This document shows, one piece after another, positions 1-8,946 of a stretch of 54,204 nt of DNA (positions within the stretch are counted from its first letter, which is position 1; each line of letters begins with the position of its first letter). This DNA is from an uncultured Solirubrobacteraceae bacterium (GTDB taxonomy: Bacteria; Actinomycetota; Thermoleophilia; Solirubrobacterales; Solirubrobacteraceae): assembly GCA_902806175.1 (NCBI GenBank), contig CADCVQ010000124.1, positions 1 to 54,204 of the forward strand, read 5' to 3'. The notes under the pieces were generated by a model. The model ran no database searches. It worked only from the letters and a program-made list of their open reading frames with translations, and had not been told where the DNA came from. Position numbers and translations under genes: made by a program.

Positions 1-233
1 CGCGGCAGGCCCGCCGCGAGCACGCGCTCGAGCACCCCGAGCTCGCGCAGCGGCGCCTCGACGCCGGGATGCAGCGTCTCGCCGGGTCGCTCGCGCGGCA
101 GGCGGCTGCGTTCGAGCAGCGCCACGCGCAACCCGCTGCGGGCGCACGCGATCGCCGCCGCCGCGCCGGCCGGGCCGGTCCCGACGATCGCCACGTCGGC
201 GTCGAGCGCTAGACCGTCTGCACGGCCTGCCAT
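1..233 (-). CDS. FAD-dependent oxidoreductase, N-terminal part (runs off the left edge)
   Basis: About 77 N-terminal residues are visible. A Rossmann motif VGTGPAG near residues 17-23 and a following ALLER strand end mark a FAD-binding fold. The stretch PGETLHPGVE is typical of flavoproteins related to geranylgeranyl reductase, tryptophan halogenase and the LodB maturase. The ATG start at 233 lies inside the end of the upstream gene (25-base overlap), so the two are probably translationally coupled. LodB-like flavoproteins follow the genes of quinone-cofactor oxidases they mature; whether that holds here is inference, because the upstream protein is not clearly LodA. The C-terminus is outside the window, so substrate cannot be judged. 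Confidence 0.75.
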   Translation of the reverse strand, partial: MAGRADGLALDADVAIVGTGPAGAAAAIACARSGLRVALLERSRLPRERPGETLHPGVEAPLRELGVLERVLAAGLP

Positions 234-2455
234 GCGCCGCCTGCGCGCTTGACGAGCAGCTGCGGCTCGGCGCCCGCGAACATCGTGGCGCGCTCGGCGA
301 GCTGCACGCGCACCTTGCGGTGGTCCTGCGGATCGGGCGCCTGCGACGCCCGCCGCCCGAACTCCAGCCGGAAGCGGGCGCCGCCCAGGGTGACCTGGGA
401 CTGCGCCTGGGCCTCGGCGAGCTCGGCGGCGTCCACGCCATCGCCGACGGCGCGAAACGACAGCAGGCTCCACTGGCGCGTGTCGGGCGGGACGTCGAGC
501 GCGACGTACGCGCGTGCCGCGACGAGCACCCGCGCCTGGTACTCGGCCACGTCGACCTGCCCGGTGAGGGCCAGCGTGAAGCGGTGCTCCAGCGCCGAGC
601 GCACGTAGTCGACGAAGTCGAAGGCGGCGTACTCGACGACGTCGTCGCCGAGCGCGCGCGGCCCGGCGACGCCGTCCCACGGCAGGTCACCGACGCTGCC
701 GATCTCGGCGTCGGTGAGCGGCGTCGCGGTCGGGAAGACCTGCGAGAAGCTGCGCCCGGCGTCCGGTGCGACCGCCGGCCAGAACGAGGACAGCGCGGCG
801 CAGAGCTTGGAGTCCTCGGGAAACGGCGAGCCCAGGCCATAGCCGGCGAGGTGCGTGACGCCGCCCGTCTCGTCGACGCTCGTGTCCCAGCCGGGCGCGA
901 AGATGCCGGCCGCGCCATCGGGCAGGTGCGCATGGCGCTGCGTTGAGGCGACCTCCAGCGGCCGCTGCTGCGGCACGCCCGCCAGCGGCAGCGACACGAT
1001 CGCCGTCACGGTGTCGTCCTCGCCGCGAAAGCGCGATCCGGGAAGCTCGATGTTCGGCGCGATGCGCTCGTCCGACAGCGTCAGCGGAGGCGTCTGCCAG
1101 ACGCGCTCGCGCAACGCCGTCGGCACGCGCTGCAGCCACCACTCGACGAGCTCGCGTTGGTCGCAGTTGGGATAGAAGTCCGGTGCGGTGACGAGCGAGT
1201 ACGCTGGCACGTTGCGCGGAACCTGCACGGCGAGCTGCGGGGACGAGGCGGCGATCCAGCCGTCGCCGCTGAAGTCCAGATAGTGGCGCGCGCGGTAGCC
1301 GCCGGCGTTGACGCGCTGCACGACGCCGGGATCGTCGTTGAGATCCTCGACGTTGCCGTCCTCGTCGACGGCGTGACGGACGTGGACGTACTCGGGCGCG
1401 TGGCGCGCCAGGCCGGCGCTGTGGATCGTCAGGCTCGGGGAGAAGTCGCCGCGCGGGTCCGGCGGGACGATGAAGTCGACCGGCTCACCGTCGAGCCGGG
1501 CCTCCGCGACGAGGGGATGCGCCAGCGGTGCGAGCAGGCCCGGCCCCAGCTGCGGCGCGAACTGCGCGATGCCCTCCGTGAAGATGAACGGCGGGCCGTC
1601 GATCTGCGGCTCCTCCCAGCCGGTGTCGTGTCCGATCCGGCGCAGCTCGCGATGCACGCGGCGCAGCTTCTCGTTGACGTGATGGGCCGTCAGCTCCACG
1701 GTCAGCTCCAGGCCACGCAGGCATTCCGAACCGTTGAAGAGCTTGTGCACCGGAACCCAGAAGTTGCGCGTCTCGTCGCTTGCCACGCCGGCGGCGAAGG
1801 CTTGGCCGAGGTCGAAGTTCATCGGGCCGAAGAGCTCGAAGCGCCCGCGCAGCTGGACGGCGAGGTAGGCGTCATAGCGCGCCGGCAGCACGCGGAAGGC
1901 GTGCACGTCGCGCTCGTCGAAGGGCAGAAAGCCGCGCCGAGCCCCGTCGTAGAGCGCGTCGGATGTCCCGACGCGCGCGACGCCGGTGCGCGACAGGCAC
2001 ATGTCGGCGTGGCGGCGATGCACGGTCTCCGGCCCGGGGCGGTACTCGGCGGCGAACACGGCGATCGCCATCAGCGTGCCCGGGAACTGCGCCGCGATCT
2101 CCGCCAGCGACGGCGTCTGGATGCCGAAGACGAGGTTCTCGACGGCCGCGATCTCGTCGAGCGTCGGAAAGTCGCGCAGCGGCTCGCCGCCGGGGCCGCT
2201 GACGACGTTCGGCGACGCGAACGCGTGCAGCAGCAGGCTGTGCGCCGGGCGTCCCGGCTCGACGGCGCGCGTGGCCTCGGCCGCGAAGTCCTCGATCCCC
2301 GGTGCCTCGCGGCGGATGTCCGGCAGTGGGCGCAGCAGCTCCGCACGTAGGTCGGCGGCCGTGATGTCGAGGCCGTGCGCCCCGAGCAGGTCGCCCCAGC
2401 CGGCGGGCGCGAGGCGCCGGCAGGCGGCGCCGACAGCGTCGATCAGCTCACTCAC
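209..2455 (-). CDS. Large uncharacterised protein coupled to a flavoprotein
   Basis: About 748 residues from GTG 2455; an in-frame GTG at 2503 would add 16 residues of coding-poor look. I do not recognise a family with confidence. No signal peptide or membrane helix is evident. Visible landmarks are GVARVGTSD in the first third, a central LTAHHVNEKLRR helix, and a C-terminal section with APGWDTS, EDSKLCAAL and LPWDG that offers conserved-looking Cys and Trp residues. Its gene overlaps the start of a LodB-like flavoprotein gene by 25 bases. That layout recalls lodA-lodB operons, where a flavoprotein helps form a cysteine tryptophylquinone cofactor, but the usual LodA N-terminal motif is not seen. 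Function is therefore open. Confidence 0.6.
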   Translation of the reverse strand: MSELIDAVGAACRRLAPAGWGDLLGAHGLDITAADLRAELLRPLPDIRREAPGIEDFAAEATRAVEPGRPAHSLLLHAFASPNVVSGPGGEPLRDFPTLDEIAAVENLVFGIQTPSLAEIAAQFPGTLMAIAVFAAEYRPGPETVHRRHADMCLSRTGVARVGTSDALYDGARRGFLPFDERDVHAFRVLPARYDAYLAVQLRGRFELFGPMNFDLGQAFAAGVASDETRNFWVPVHKLFNGSECLRGLELTVELTAHHVNEKLRRVHRELRRIGHDTGWEEPQIDGPPFIFTEGIAQFAPQLGPGLLAPLAHPLVAEARLDGEPVDFIVPPDPRGDFSPSLTIHSAGLARHAPEYVHVRHAVDEDGNVEDLNDDPGVVQRVNAGGYRARHYLDFSGDGWIAASSPQLAVQVPRNVPAYSLVTAPDFYPNCDQRELVEWWLQRVPTALRERVWQTPPLTLSDERIAPNIELPGSRFRGEDDTVTAIVSLPLAGVPQQRPLEVASTQRHAHLPDGAAGIFAPGWDTSVDETGGVTHLAGYGLGSPFPEDSKLCAALSSFWPAVAPDAGRSFSQVFPTATPLTDAEIGSVGDLPWDGVAGPRALGDDVVEYAAFDFVDYVRSALEHRFTLALTGQVDVAEYQARVLVAARAYVALDVPPDTRQWSLLSFRAVGDGVDAAELAEAQAQSQVTLGGARFRLEFGRRASQAPDPQDHRKVRVQLAERATMFAGAEPQLLVKRAGGAWQAVQTV

Positions 2456-2525
2456 GACAACAGCCGACCACGCCGCGGCCGGGCGGAGTGTGAGAACGCG
2501 CACACCGTCCGCGCGGCGCGGTCAG

Positions 2526-2915
2526 TCAGCCCAGTGCGCCTGGATCCGTCGGGACGTCGACGGCGTGCTCGCGCAGCGCCTCGAGCGGCACGATGTCCAG
2601 CGCGCGCGCGTGCGTCGAGGCCAGCACGACGAAGGCTGCCGCGCCGTCATCATGGGCGCGCAGCCAGTTGACCGCGGTGACGCACCAGCGGTCACCGGGA
2701 ACGAGCCCGGGGAAGCGGTACATCGGCACGGGTGTGCTGAGGTCGTTGCCGATGCTGCGCTGGTGGTCGAGGAACTGCTCGGTGACGACGGCGCAGATCG
2801 TGTGGCTGCCGAGATCCTCCGGGCCGGTGCTGCAGCAGCCGTCGCGGAAGAAGCCCGTCATCGGGTCGGTGCCGCAGGGTTCGAGGTCGCCTCCGAGGAC
2901 GTTGCGTTCAGCCAT
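2526..2915 (-). CDS. DUF2237 family protein
   Basis: A 129-residue protein from ATG 2915. It begins with NVLGGDLEPC, then GTDPMTGFFRDGCC, GSHTICAVV, FLDHQRSIGNDLSTP and GDRWCVTAVNWL, the ordered signature of the DUF2237 family, whose members are small proteins of about 120-130 residues with several conserved cysteines. Function is not established for the family. It lies just downstream of the helicase gene on the same strand with 40 bases between them and could be co-transcribed. An in-frame upstream start would add 40 low-complexity residues and is not chosen. Confidence 0.85.
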   Translation of the reverse strand: MAERNVLGGDLEPCGTDPMTGFFRDGCCSTGPEDLGSHTICAVVTEQFLDHQRSIGNDLSTPVPMYRFPGLVPGDRWCVTAVNWLRAHDDGAAAFVVLASTHARALDIVPLEALREHAVDVPTDPGALG

Positions 2916-2955
2916 CGCCCGCGCAATGTATCCGCCGCGGGTCTGCTCGGGCTTT

Positions 2956-4377
2956 TTAGACCTTCGCCGGCTCGACCCTGATGCGCCGCCCGCGCACGCG
3001 CTCGCCGTCGACCGCCGCGGCGATCCGCTGCGCATCTATGGCGGGCACCGACACAAACGCGAAGTGCTCGAGCACCTTGACGTCGCGCACGGCCTCGCCG
3101 TCGATGTCGGCCGCATGCGTGACGGCGCTGACGAGGTCGGCGACCTCGATCCCGGCGGAGCGCCCGCCGGCGACGATCAGCTTGGCGTACTCCTCGTCGC
3201 CGTTGCGCGTGATCTGCGGCTTGCTGTGGCGGCGCGGCTTCTCGACGATCGGCGCCGGCTCGACCTTCGCGCCCGCCTCCCACGGCGAGACCTTCACGCC
3301 GGTGTGGCGCTCGATCGCCTCGAGCTCCTTCGCCTGGCGCGGCTCGACGAACGTGATCGCGCGACCCGCGCGGCCGACGCGCCCGGTGCGGCCGATGCGG
3401 TGCACGTAGACGTCGGGCGAGCGCGGCACGTCGAAGTTCACGACGTGCGTGACGGTCGAGATGTCCAGGCCGCGGGCGGCGACGTCGGTCGCCACGAGGA
3501 TCGGCACGCGGCCGCCCTTGAAGCCGAGCATGACGCCGTCGCGCGAGCCCTGCGACATGTCGCCGTGCAGCGCCTTCACGTTGAAGCCGCGGTCCTTCAT
3601 CTTCTTGTAGAGCTGGTCGGTGCGGATCTTCGTGCGTGCGAAGACGATCGCCTGGTCGGGCTTCTCGGCCTCGAGCACCTCGACGAGCTTGTCGGCCTTG
3701 TCGGCGGTCTTCACCGTGACCTGGAACTGCTCGACGGAGTCGACGGTCATCGTCGCGGACTGGACCTTGACGTGCTCGGGGTCGTAGAGGTAGTTGTCGG
3801 CGAGCTGGCGGATCGGCGGCGGCATCGTCGCGCTGAAGAGGGCGGTCTGCCGGCTGTTGGGCGTCAGGCGCAGGATCTTCTCGACGTCCTCGAGGAAGCC
3901 GAGGTCGAGCATCTCGTCGGCCTCGTCGAGCACGACGAAGCGGCAGGAGTCCAGCACGAGCGAGTGGCGGCTGATGAGGTCCAGCACACGGCCGACGGTG
4001 CCGACGACGATGTGCCCGCCGGCCTTGAGCTGGGCCTGCTGCGTGCGAATCGGCGCGCCGCCGAAGACGGCGACGACGTCGGCTCCCTTGCGCTGCGCGT
4101 AGGCCCGGATCGCCTGTGTGACCTGGATGCACAGCTCGCGCGTCGGGGTGAGGATCAGCGCCTGCACCTCGGGCTCGGTGGGGTCGATGTACTCGATGAT
4201 CGGCAGTCCGAAGGCGGCGGTCTTGCCGGAGCCCGTCTGGGCCTGCCCGATGACGTCGCGGCCTTGGAGCATCGGCCCAATCGCCTGCTCCTGGATCGGG
4301 CTCGGCTTCTCGTAGCCGACGTCCTCGAGCGCCTCGAGGGTACTGGGGGACAGTCCAAGTTCTGCGAAGGTGGTCAC
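2956..4377 (-). CDS. DEAD-box ATP-dependent RNA helicase
   Basis: A 473-residue protein from GTG 4377. It has the Q motif (PSPIQ, about 26-30), Walker A AQTGSGKT (about 46-53), PTREL, the DEAD box VLDEADEM near 150, SAT, ARGLD and the HRIGRTGR motif. The C-terminal 70 residues form a DbpA/CsdA-type RNA-binding domain (YAKLIVAGGRS to RRIRVEP). It should unwind structured RNA in ribosome assembly, mRNA decay or cold adaptation in the cytoplasm. The length fits DeaD/CshA-type helicases with one RNA-binding domain. The DbpA-like domain could suggest 23S rRNA targeting, but the family has diverse targets. Confidence 0.95.
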   Translation of the reverse strand: MTTFAELGLSPSTLEALEDVGYEKPSPIQEQAIGPMLQGRDVIGQAQTGSGKTAAFGLPIIEYIDPTEPEVQALILTPTRELCIQVTQAIRAYAQRKGADVVAVFGGAPIRTQQAQLKAGGHIVVGTVGRVLDLISRHSLVLDSCRFVVLDEADEMLDLGFLEDVEKILRLTPNSRQTALFSATMPPPIRQLADNYLYDPEHVKVQSATMTVDSVEQFQVTVKTADKADKLVEVLEAEKPDQAIVFARTKIRTDQLYKKMKDRGFNVKALHGDMSQGSRDGVMLGFKGGRVPILVATDVAARGLDISTVTHVVNFDVPRSPDVYVHRIGRTGRVGRAGRAITFVEPRQAKELEAIERHTGVKVSPWEAGAKVEPAPIVEKPRRHSKPQITRNGDEEYAKLIVAGGRSAGIEVADLVSAVTHAADIDGEAVRDVKVLEHFAFVSVPAIDAQRIAAAVDGERVRGRRIRVEPAKV

Positions 4378-4596
4378 GTGCCCCAGCTTATCCGGTGCGC
4401 GGGACCCCTCACGCCCGGATCACCGAGCGCGGAGAATGAGCGGCTGCCAGTTCGGGGGGCGGCAGCCCAAGAGCCGCGCATGGGGCCTGGACCCCATTGG
4501 CGTCGTGCAGGTCAAGGTCGCGCGGCGCGGGCCGAACACCGGGTCACGCAGCACCGTCGGTATGACGGTGACGTTGTTCACCAGGAGGAACCCGAC
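4378..4596 (+). other. Intergenic region between divergent genes
   Basis: Between the helicase start on the minus strand and the small FlaG-like gene on the plus strand. It must hold two promoters. The only clear element is an AGGAGG ribosome-binding site at 4583-4588 for the gene starting at 4597. No further gene was recognised. Confidence 0.4.
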
Positions 4597-4872
4597 ATGC
4601 AATCCGACGCTCCGTCGTCTGCAGAGGACGGCTATCACCCCTACGCAGAGCCTGCCGGCGAGCCGTGCGCCGAAGCGCTCCTCGCCACGCGGGCGGCGGG
4701 AGAGATCGCGCGGCAGCTGCACGAGTCCGGCCGCGCGCTGCGCTTCTCGCTCACGGCGTCGGCGGCGCGCGTCGAGGTGCTGCTGTGTGACAGCGACGGC
4801 ACCGTGCTGTCGCATCTCACGCCGGCGCGGGCGCTCGAGGTCGCGGCGGGAGGTCGCTGGCGTCGCCGCTGA
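4597..4872 (+). CDS. Small FlaG-like hypothetical protein
   Basis: A 91-residue protein from ATG 4597, preceded by AGGAGG eight bases upstream. After an acidic, disordered start, the C-terminal half reads LRFSLTASAARVEVLL, a short turn, then VLSHLTPARALEVA. This strand-turn-strand-helix pattern resembles the FlaG flagellar domain, in which a modified beta strand is followed by an I(R/x)QIPPEE-type helix. No flagellar genes are in this window, so flagellar function is not claimed. It ends 26 bases before the PAP2 gene on the same strand and may be co-transcribed with it. Treat as a small hypothetical protein. Confidence 0.6.
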   Translation: MQSDAPSSAEDGYHPYAEPAGEPCAEALLATRAAGEIARQLHESGRALRFSLTASAARVEVLLCDSDGTVLSHLTPARALEVAAGGRWRRR

Positions 4873-4898
4873 CCGGCCCGCTGTGGCAGGCTGCGGTC

Positions 4899-5900
4899 AT
4901 GCGCACACGGCCGGACACCTATCGCCGCCGGGGCCCTGACGGCCTTCTGCCGCCGTCGCTGGATCGCCTGCTCGGCGACGTCGCCGACGCGGTCAACCGG
5001 CGGCTGCGCTCACACCGCGGGTGGCGCGTCGCGGCCGCCGCTGCGGTGCCGGCGGCGGTCGGCGTGGTCGCTGCGCGGCGGCGGATCGGGATGCACCCGG
5101 CGCTGACGCTGCCGCTGGGCTGCGTACCGCCACTGGGGTGCGCAATCGTGGTGCCGAAGGGCAGGCGGCGCTACGCAGCCGTCGCCGCCGCCTACATGCA
5201 CCTCTTCAAGCTCGGCTGGGAGCTGCCCTACGACGACCCGCAGAAGCTGCGCCGGCGACTGTGGATCGACCAGCCGATCCGCTTTGACAGCACGGTCGGC
5301 CTGGGCGTGCCGCCCGGGGTCCGGCTGCAGCGCGCGCTGCGCACGCCCGGCGAGGTCAACATGCTCGATCGCGTCGTGACGGTCGTCTACGGCTCGTGGT
5401 TCGTGCCGCAGTTGCTGCTCGCCTACCTGATGGCACGTCACGAGGAGTACGTCCCGCGCGCCGGAGCGCGGCTGTCGGCGGCCTACCACCTGACATGCCC
5501 GTTCTACTTCTTCGCCCCCGAGGCGCCGCCATGGTTCGCATCCGAAAAGGAGGGGCGGATGAACGGCGAGATCGACCGCGTCGCGCGGCTCGTCGTCTAC
5601 GACCTGCTCAAGCGCCCGGTTCCGGGGGACGCCAACAAGATGCCGGGCAACCCGTGGGGCTCGATGCCGTCGGATCACATCTCCTCGGCGGCGATCACCG
5701 CGATGGGCCTGTCGGAGGTGAGCCGCCTGTATGGCGCCTTGGGCTGGAGCTACGTCGCGGCGGCATCGTTCGCCGTCGTGTACCTGGGCGAGCACTACGT
5801 CGCGGACGTCGTCGTCGGGCTGCTGATCGCCGAGGCCGTGCGGCGGGGGGAGCCACTGGCGGCGCCGTTCGTGCGGGCCGTCGCGCGCGCGGTGGAGTAG
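4899..5900 (+). CDS. PAP2-family membrane phosphatase
   Basis: A 333-residue protein from ATG 4899. The C-terminal half carries PAP2 signatures: KRPVPGD (about 232-238), GSMPSDHISSA (the PSGH-like motif, with Asp in place of Gly) and YLGEHYVADVVVG (the histidine/aspartate motif). Several hydrophobic segments fit an integral membrane phosphatase acting on lipid phosphates or diphosphates, or a related inositol-phospholipid synthase. The N-terminal 150 residues include a hydrophobic hairpin and look family-specific. A decayed partial copy of its C-terminal third lies in the same orientation at 15839-16168, beyond the signalling operon. It converges on the SpoIIE-type gene with only 14 bases between them. 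Confidence 0.85.
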   Translation: MRTRPDTYRRRGPDGLLPPSLDRLLGDVADAVNRRLRSHRGWRVAAAAAVPAAVGVVAARRRIGMHPALTLPLGCVPPLGCAIVVPKGRRRYAAVAAAYMHLFKLGWELPYDDPQKLRRRLWIDQPIRFDSTVGLGVPPGVRLQRALRTPGEVNMLDRVVTVVYGSWFVPQLLLAYLMARHEEYVPRAGARLSAAYHLTCPFYFFAPEAPPWFASEKEGRMNGEIDRVARLVVYDLLKRPVPGDANKMPGNPWGSMPSDHISSAAITAMGLSEVSRLYGALGWSYVAAASFAVVYLGEHYVADVVVGLLIAEAVRRGEPLAAPFVRAVARAVE

Positions 5901-5914
5901 CGCGGTGAACGCGC

Positions 5915-8362
5915 CTACGACCCGCGCGCCTGCACAGACGCATCGCTGCCGCGCGCCGCGGTTGCGCCTGGTTGCAGTCGCCGGCGCATGAGCACCGTCG
6001 TGCCACCGGGCCGCGGCTGCACGTCGACGGAGTCCATGAGCTTGCCGATCAATGGCAGGCCGTGCCCGCGATACGGCTCGTCGTGCGGCGGCTGCCAGGT
6101 GCCGCTGTCGCGGATGCTGATCGAGACCTCGCCGCCGTCGCGCTCGAAGACGACGTCGAACAGGTCGTCGCCGAACCCGTAGGCGTGCTCGATCGAGTTC
6201 TCGCAGGCCTCGTTGCAGGCCATGATGATGTCCTCGATCTCGTCCTCGCCGGCCTGCGCCTCGGTCAGCCAGCGGCGCAGCGTCTGGCGCATGGCGAAGA
6301 GCCCGCCCGACCGACCGCAGACCTCGAGCGCCACGCGCTCGCCGAGCGTCTCGCTCGTCCGCACCGCGAGCAGCGTCACGTCATCCGAGCGGCTGCCCCC
6401 GCGCAGGCCCTGCTCCAGCAGCCGCTCGCAGGTCGCGGCGACGTCCTCGCCGGCGCCGCGGCCCGCCTGCAGCAGGCGATCGAGGCCGACGTCGAGGACC
6501 TCGCTGGGCTCCTCGACGAGCCCGTCGGTATAGAGCACGAGCGTCGACCCGGGCTCGAGCACGACGGCGTGCTCGGGGTAGCGCGGCGAGGCGAGCACGC
6601 CCATCGGCGGCGACGGCGCGTCGGTCACGAAGCGGGCCGTCCCATCCGGCCCGATGACCAGCGGCGGCGGGTGACCGGCGTTGGTGTAGCGCAGCGTGCC
6701 CGTCGCCGGTTCGAAGATCGCCAGCACGACGGTCGTCATCACGGCGTCGGGTCCGAGCGCGTGCGCGAACCGATTGAGCCGGTCGCCCATCTCGCCGGTA
6801 TGGTCGGCCTGCATGAGGATCGCGCGCAGGGCGCTGCGCATCTGCCCCATCGTCGCCGCCGCCGAGATCCCGCGCCCGACGACGTCGCCGATCGCCAGCG
6901 CGACGCGGCCGCTGTGCAGCGCGATCGCGTCGTACCAGTCGCCGCCGACCGTCGTCCCGTTGACGCCCGGCAGGTAGCGCGCCGCCAGCGCGACGCCTGA
7001 CACCTGCGGCAGCCCCTTGGGCAGCAGCGAGCGCTGCAGCTCGCTCGCGATACCCCGCTCGCGCTCGTACAGGCGCGTGCGCGCGATCGCGAGGCCGGCG
7101 CGGTCGGCCGCCAGGCGCAGCAGCGCGACGGTCTCCGCGTCGAAGTCGCGCCGTGTCAGCGTGCCGACGTGCAGCGAGCCGATGACCTGCTCGCCGTCGG
7201 ACAGCGGCACCGCCAGCAGCGACGAGATCGGCGGGCCGAGCGAGCTTGCATCCAGGCCGGCGGCGGCGACATCGGCGATCATCAGCGGCCCGTTCTCGCG
7301 CTCGACGCGCTCGACGAGATCGTCGAGGTGATCGTGCGCCTCGTGCGCGACGACGGTGTCGACGCCGCCCGCGGCGCGCGCCACGACCGCGGGGGCCTCG
7401 TCTGTCAGCACGACCGCCGCGCGGTCCACGTCGAGCGCTTCGAGGATCCGGTCCAGCAGCTCGCCCAGCAATTGCGCGAGATCCTCCGCGCCCAGCGCGG
7501 CGACGGCGATCGACTGCATGATCCGCAGCCGCTCGGCGGCGGCCTCGGCCTGCGCGCGCGCCGCCTGCGCGCGGATCAGCTGCTCGCGGTCGCGCTGCGC
7601 GCGGCGGCGCTCGCGCAGGTCCTGCAGATGCAGGATCAGATCCGGGCGCCCGCCCCCGCTCGAGCGCGCCAGCGACGCGCTCACGAGGATTGGGATCGTC
7701 GTCGCGCGCGGGCCCACGAGCCGCCGCTCGACCTCGTACTGCTCGATGCGCCCCGCCAAGAGTTGCTCGCGCTGTGCAGCGTCGATCCCCGCGTCGGCGG
7801 GCGGGCCGAGCTCGTCGAGCGTCCGGCCGAGCAGCTCGCCGGCACTGCGCCCGAGCGCCTGCGTGAGCGCCCTGTTGACGTGCTGCAGCCGCCCGTCGGC
7901 GCCCGCCCGCGCCATCCCGATCGGCGCGTCCTCGAACGTCGCGCGCAGCAGCGCCTCACGTTCGGCGAGCGCGCGGCCGCGCTCGTAGAGCTCGCCGAAG
8001 ACCTCGACCTTGGAGCGCAGCACGACGGGGTCCAGCGGCTTGAACAGGTAGTCGACCGCGCCCGCGCCGTAGCCGCGAAAGACGTTCTCCGGCGCCTTGC
8101 TGATCGCCGTGACGAAGATGATCGGCACGCTGCGCGTGCGCTCGCGCGTGCGGATCAGCTCGGCGGTCTGAAAGCCGTCGAGTCCCGGCATCTGGACGTC
8201 GAGCAGGATCGCCGCGAAGTCGCCCTGCAGCACGGCCTTGAGCGCCTCCTCGCCCGAGCGCGCCTTCACGAGCCGGTAGCCGGTCGGCTCGAGGATCGCC
8301 TCGAGTGCCAGCAGGTTCTCGTCGCGGTCGTCGACGAGCAGGATCGCGGTGTCCTGGTTCAC
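5915..8362 (-). CDS. REC-PAS-GAF-SpoIIE phosphatase-HATPase signalling protein
   Basis: An 815-residue protein from GTG 8362, which overlaps the cheB stop as GTGA. Domains in order: receiver (1-125, acidic pair D11/D12, phospho-acceptor D55 in LLDVQMP, K near 105), a PAS domain (about 140-260), a coiled linker, a GAF domain (about 305-455), a PP2C/SpoIIE phosphatase (about 470-690, with VGGDWYD, IGDVVGRG, YTDGL and SDDVTLL) and a C-terminal RsbW-like HATPase (about 700-795, with NEACENSIEHAYG and GHGLPLI). Such proteins act in partner-switching circuits: the phosphatase dephosphorylates an anti-anti-sigma protein and the ATPase domain can act as anti-sigma kinase. It is the last gene of a four-gene operon, and a SigB/SigF-type sigma gene lies about 1 kb beyond the far end of that operon. 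Confidence 0.9.
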   Translation of the reverse strand: MNQDTAILLVDDRDENLLALEAILEPTGYRLVKARSGEEALKAVLQGDFAAILLDVQMPGLDGFQTAELIRTRERTRSVPIIFVTAISKAPENVFRGYGAGAVDYLFKPLDPVVLRSKVEVFGELYERGRALAEREALLRATFEDAPIGMARAGADGRLQHVNRALTQALGRSAGELLGRTLDELGPPADAGIDAAQREQLLAGRIEQYEVERRLVGPRATTIPILVSASLARSSGGGRPDLILHLQDLRERRRAQRDREQLIRAQAARAQAEAAAERLRIMQSIAVAALGAEDLAQLLGELLDRILEALDVDRAAVVLTDEAPAVVARAAGGVDTVVAHEAHDHLDDLVERVERENGPLMIADVAAAGLDASSLGPPISSLLAVPLSDGEQVIGSLHVGTLTRRDFDAETVALLRLAADRAGLAIARTRLYERERGIASELQRSLLPKGLPQVSGVALAARYLPGVNGTTVGGDWYDAIALHSGRVALAIGDVVGRGISAAATMGQMRSALRAILMQADHTGEMGDRLNRFAHALGPDAVMTTVVLAIFEPATGTLRYTNAGHPPPLVIGPDGTARFVTDAPSPPMGVLASPRYPEHAVVLEPGSTLVLYTDGLVEEPSEVLDVGLDRLLQAGRGAGEDVAATCERLLEQGLRGGSRSDDVTLLAVRTSETLGERVALEVCGRSGGLFAMRQTLRRWLTEAQAGEDEIEDIIMACNEACENSIEHAYGFGDDLFDVVFERDGGEVSISIRDSGTWQPPHDEPYRGHGLPLIGKLMDSVDVQPRPGGTTVLMRRRLQPGATAARGSDASVQARGS

Positions 8363-8946
8363 GGCCGTGACCGGATCCCGGGCGTCGACAGCTGCGCCAG
8401 CGCGGGCCCGATCTCCGCGAGCGCCAGCACCCGCGCGGTGGGCGTCGCCGACAGCGCCGCATCGGGCATCTCGCGTCGCTCGGCGGTCTCGGGGTCCTGG
8501 ACGATCGCCGTCCCGCCGCGGTCGGCGATCTGCGCGAGCCCGAGCGCTCCGTCGGAGTTCGCGCCCGTCAGTACGACACCCGCCACGCGCGCGCCGTACG
8601 CGTCGGCCGCCGAGTTGAAGAGGACGTCGATCGACGGGCGGCTGAAGTTCAGCGGCGCGTCGACCGATAGCGCGACGGTGCCGCTCTCCACGAGCAGGTG
8701 GTAGTCCGGTGGCGCGACGACGACGACGCCGCGGTCGAGCGTCTGCTTGTCCTCGGCCTCGCAGACGGTGAGCGCGCAGCGCGCGTCGAGCAGGCGCACG
8801 AGCATCCCGTCGCTGGAGTCGACCTGGCGGTGCTGGGCGATGACGACCGGCGCGCCGAAGTCCTCCGGCAGCGCTCCGAGGACCACCTCGATGGCGTGCA
8901 GCCCGCCCCACGACGCGCCGATCGCGACGAGCGCAACGCTGCTCAC
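8359..8946 (-). CDS. cheB: CheB-type methylesterase domain protein (no receiver)
   Basis: A 195-residue protein from GTG 8946, overlapping the cheR stop as GTGA and the next gene in the same way. It consists only of the CheB catalytic domain: IGASWGG (catalytic Ser), VIAQHR (catalytic His), VVVAPPDYHLL, and GVVLTGANSDGA, which supplies the catalytic Asp region. Canonical CheB has an N-terminal receiver; here it is absent, and receivers are found in the neighbouring kinase and phosphatase. CheB removes methyl groups from glutamates of chemoreceptors. No chemoreceptor or CheA/CheW gene is in the window, so the substrate may be another coiled-coil signalling protein, for instance the poly-HAMP kinase in this operon. 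Confidence 0.88.
   Translation of the reverse strand: MSSVALVAIGASWGGLHAIEVVLGALPEDFGAPVVIAQHRQVDSSDGMLVRLLDARCALTVCEAEDKQTLDRGVVVVAPPDYHLLVESGTVALSVDAPLNFSRPSIDVLFNSAADAYGARVAGVVLTGANSDGALGLAQIADRGGTAIVQDPETAERREMPDAALSATPTARVLALAEIGPALAQLSTPGIRSRP

Noticed and set aside
2593-4872. Long plus-strand open frame opposite the DEAD-box helicase
   Set aside because: The minus strand has all helicase motifs; the plus-strand product is compositionally biased. Only its last part from 4597 coincides with a plausible gene.
4597-4872. Flagellar locus suggested by the FlaG-like small protein
   Set aside because: No other flagellar gene is seen and the similarity is short, so only the domain resemblance is reported.
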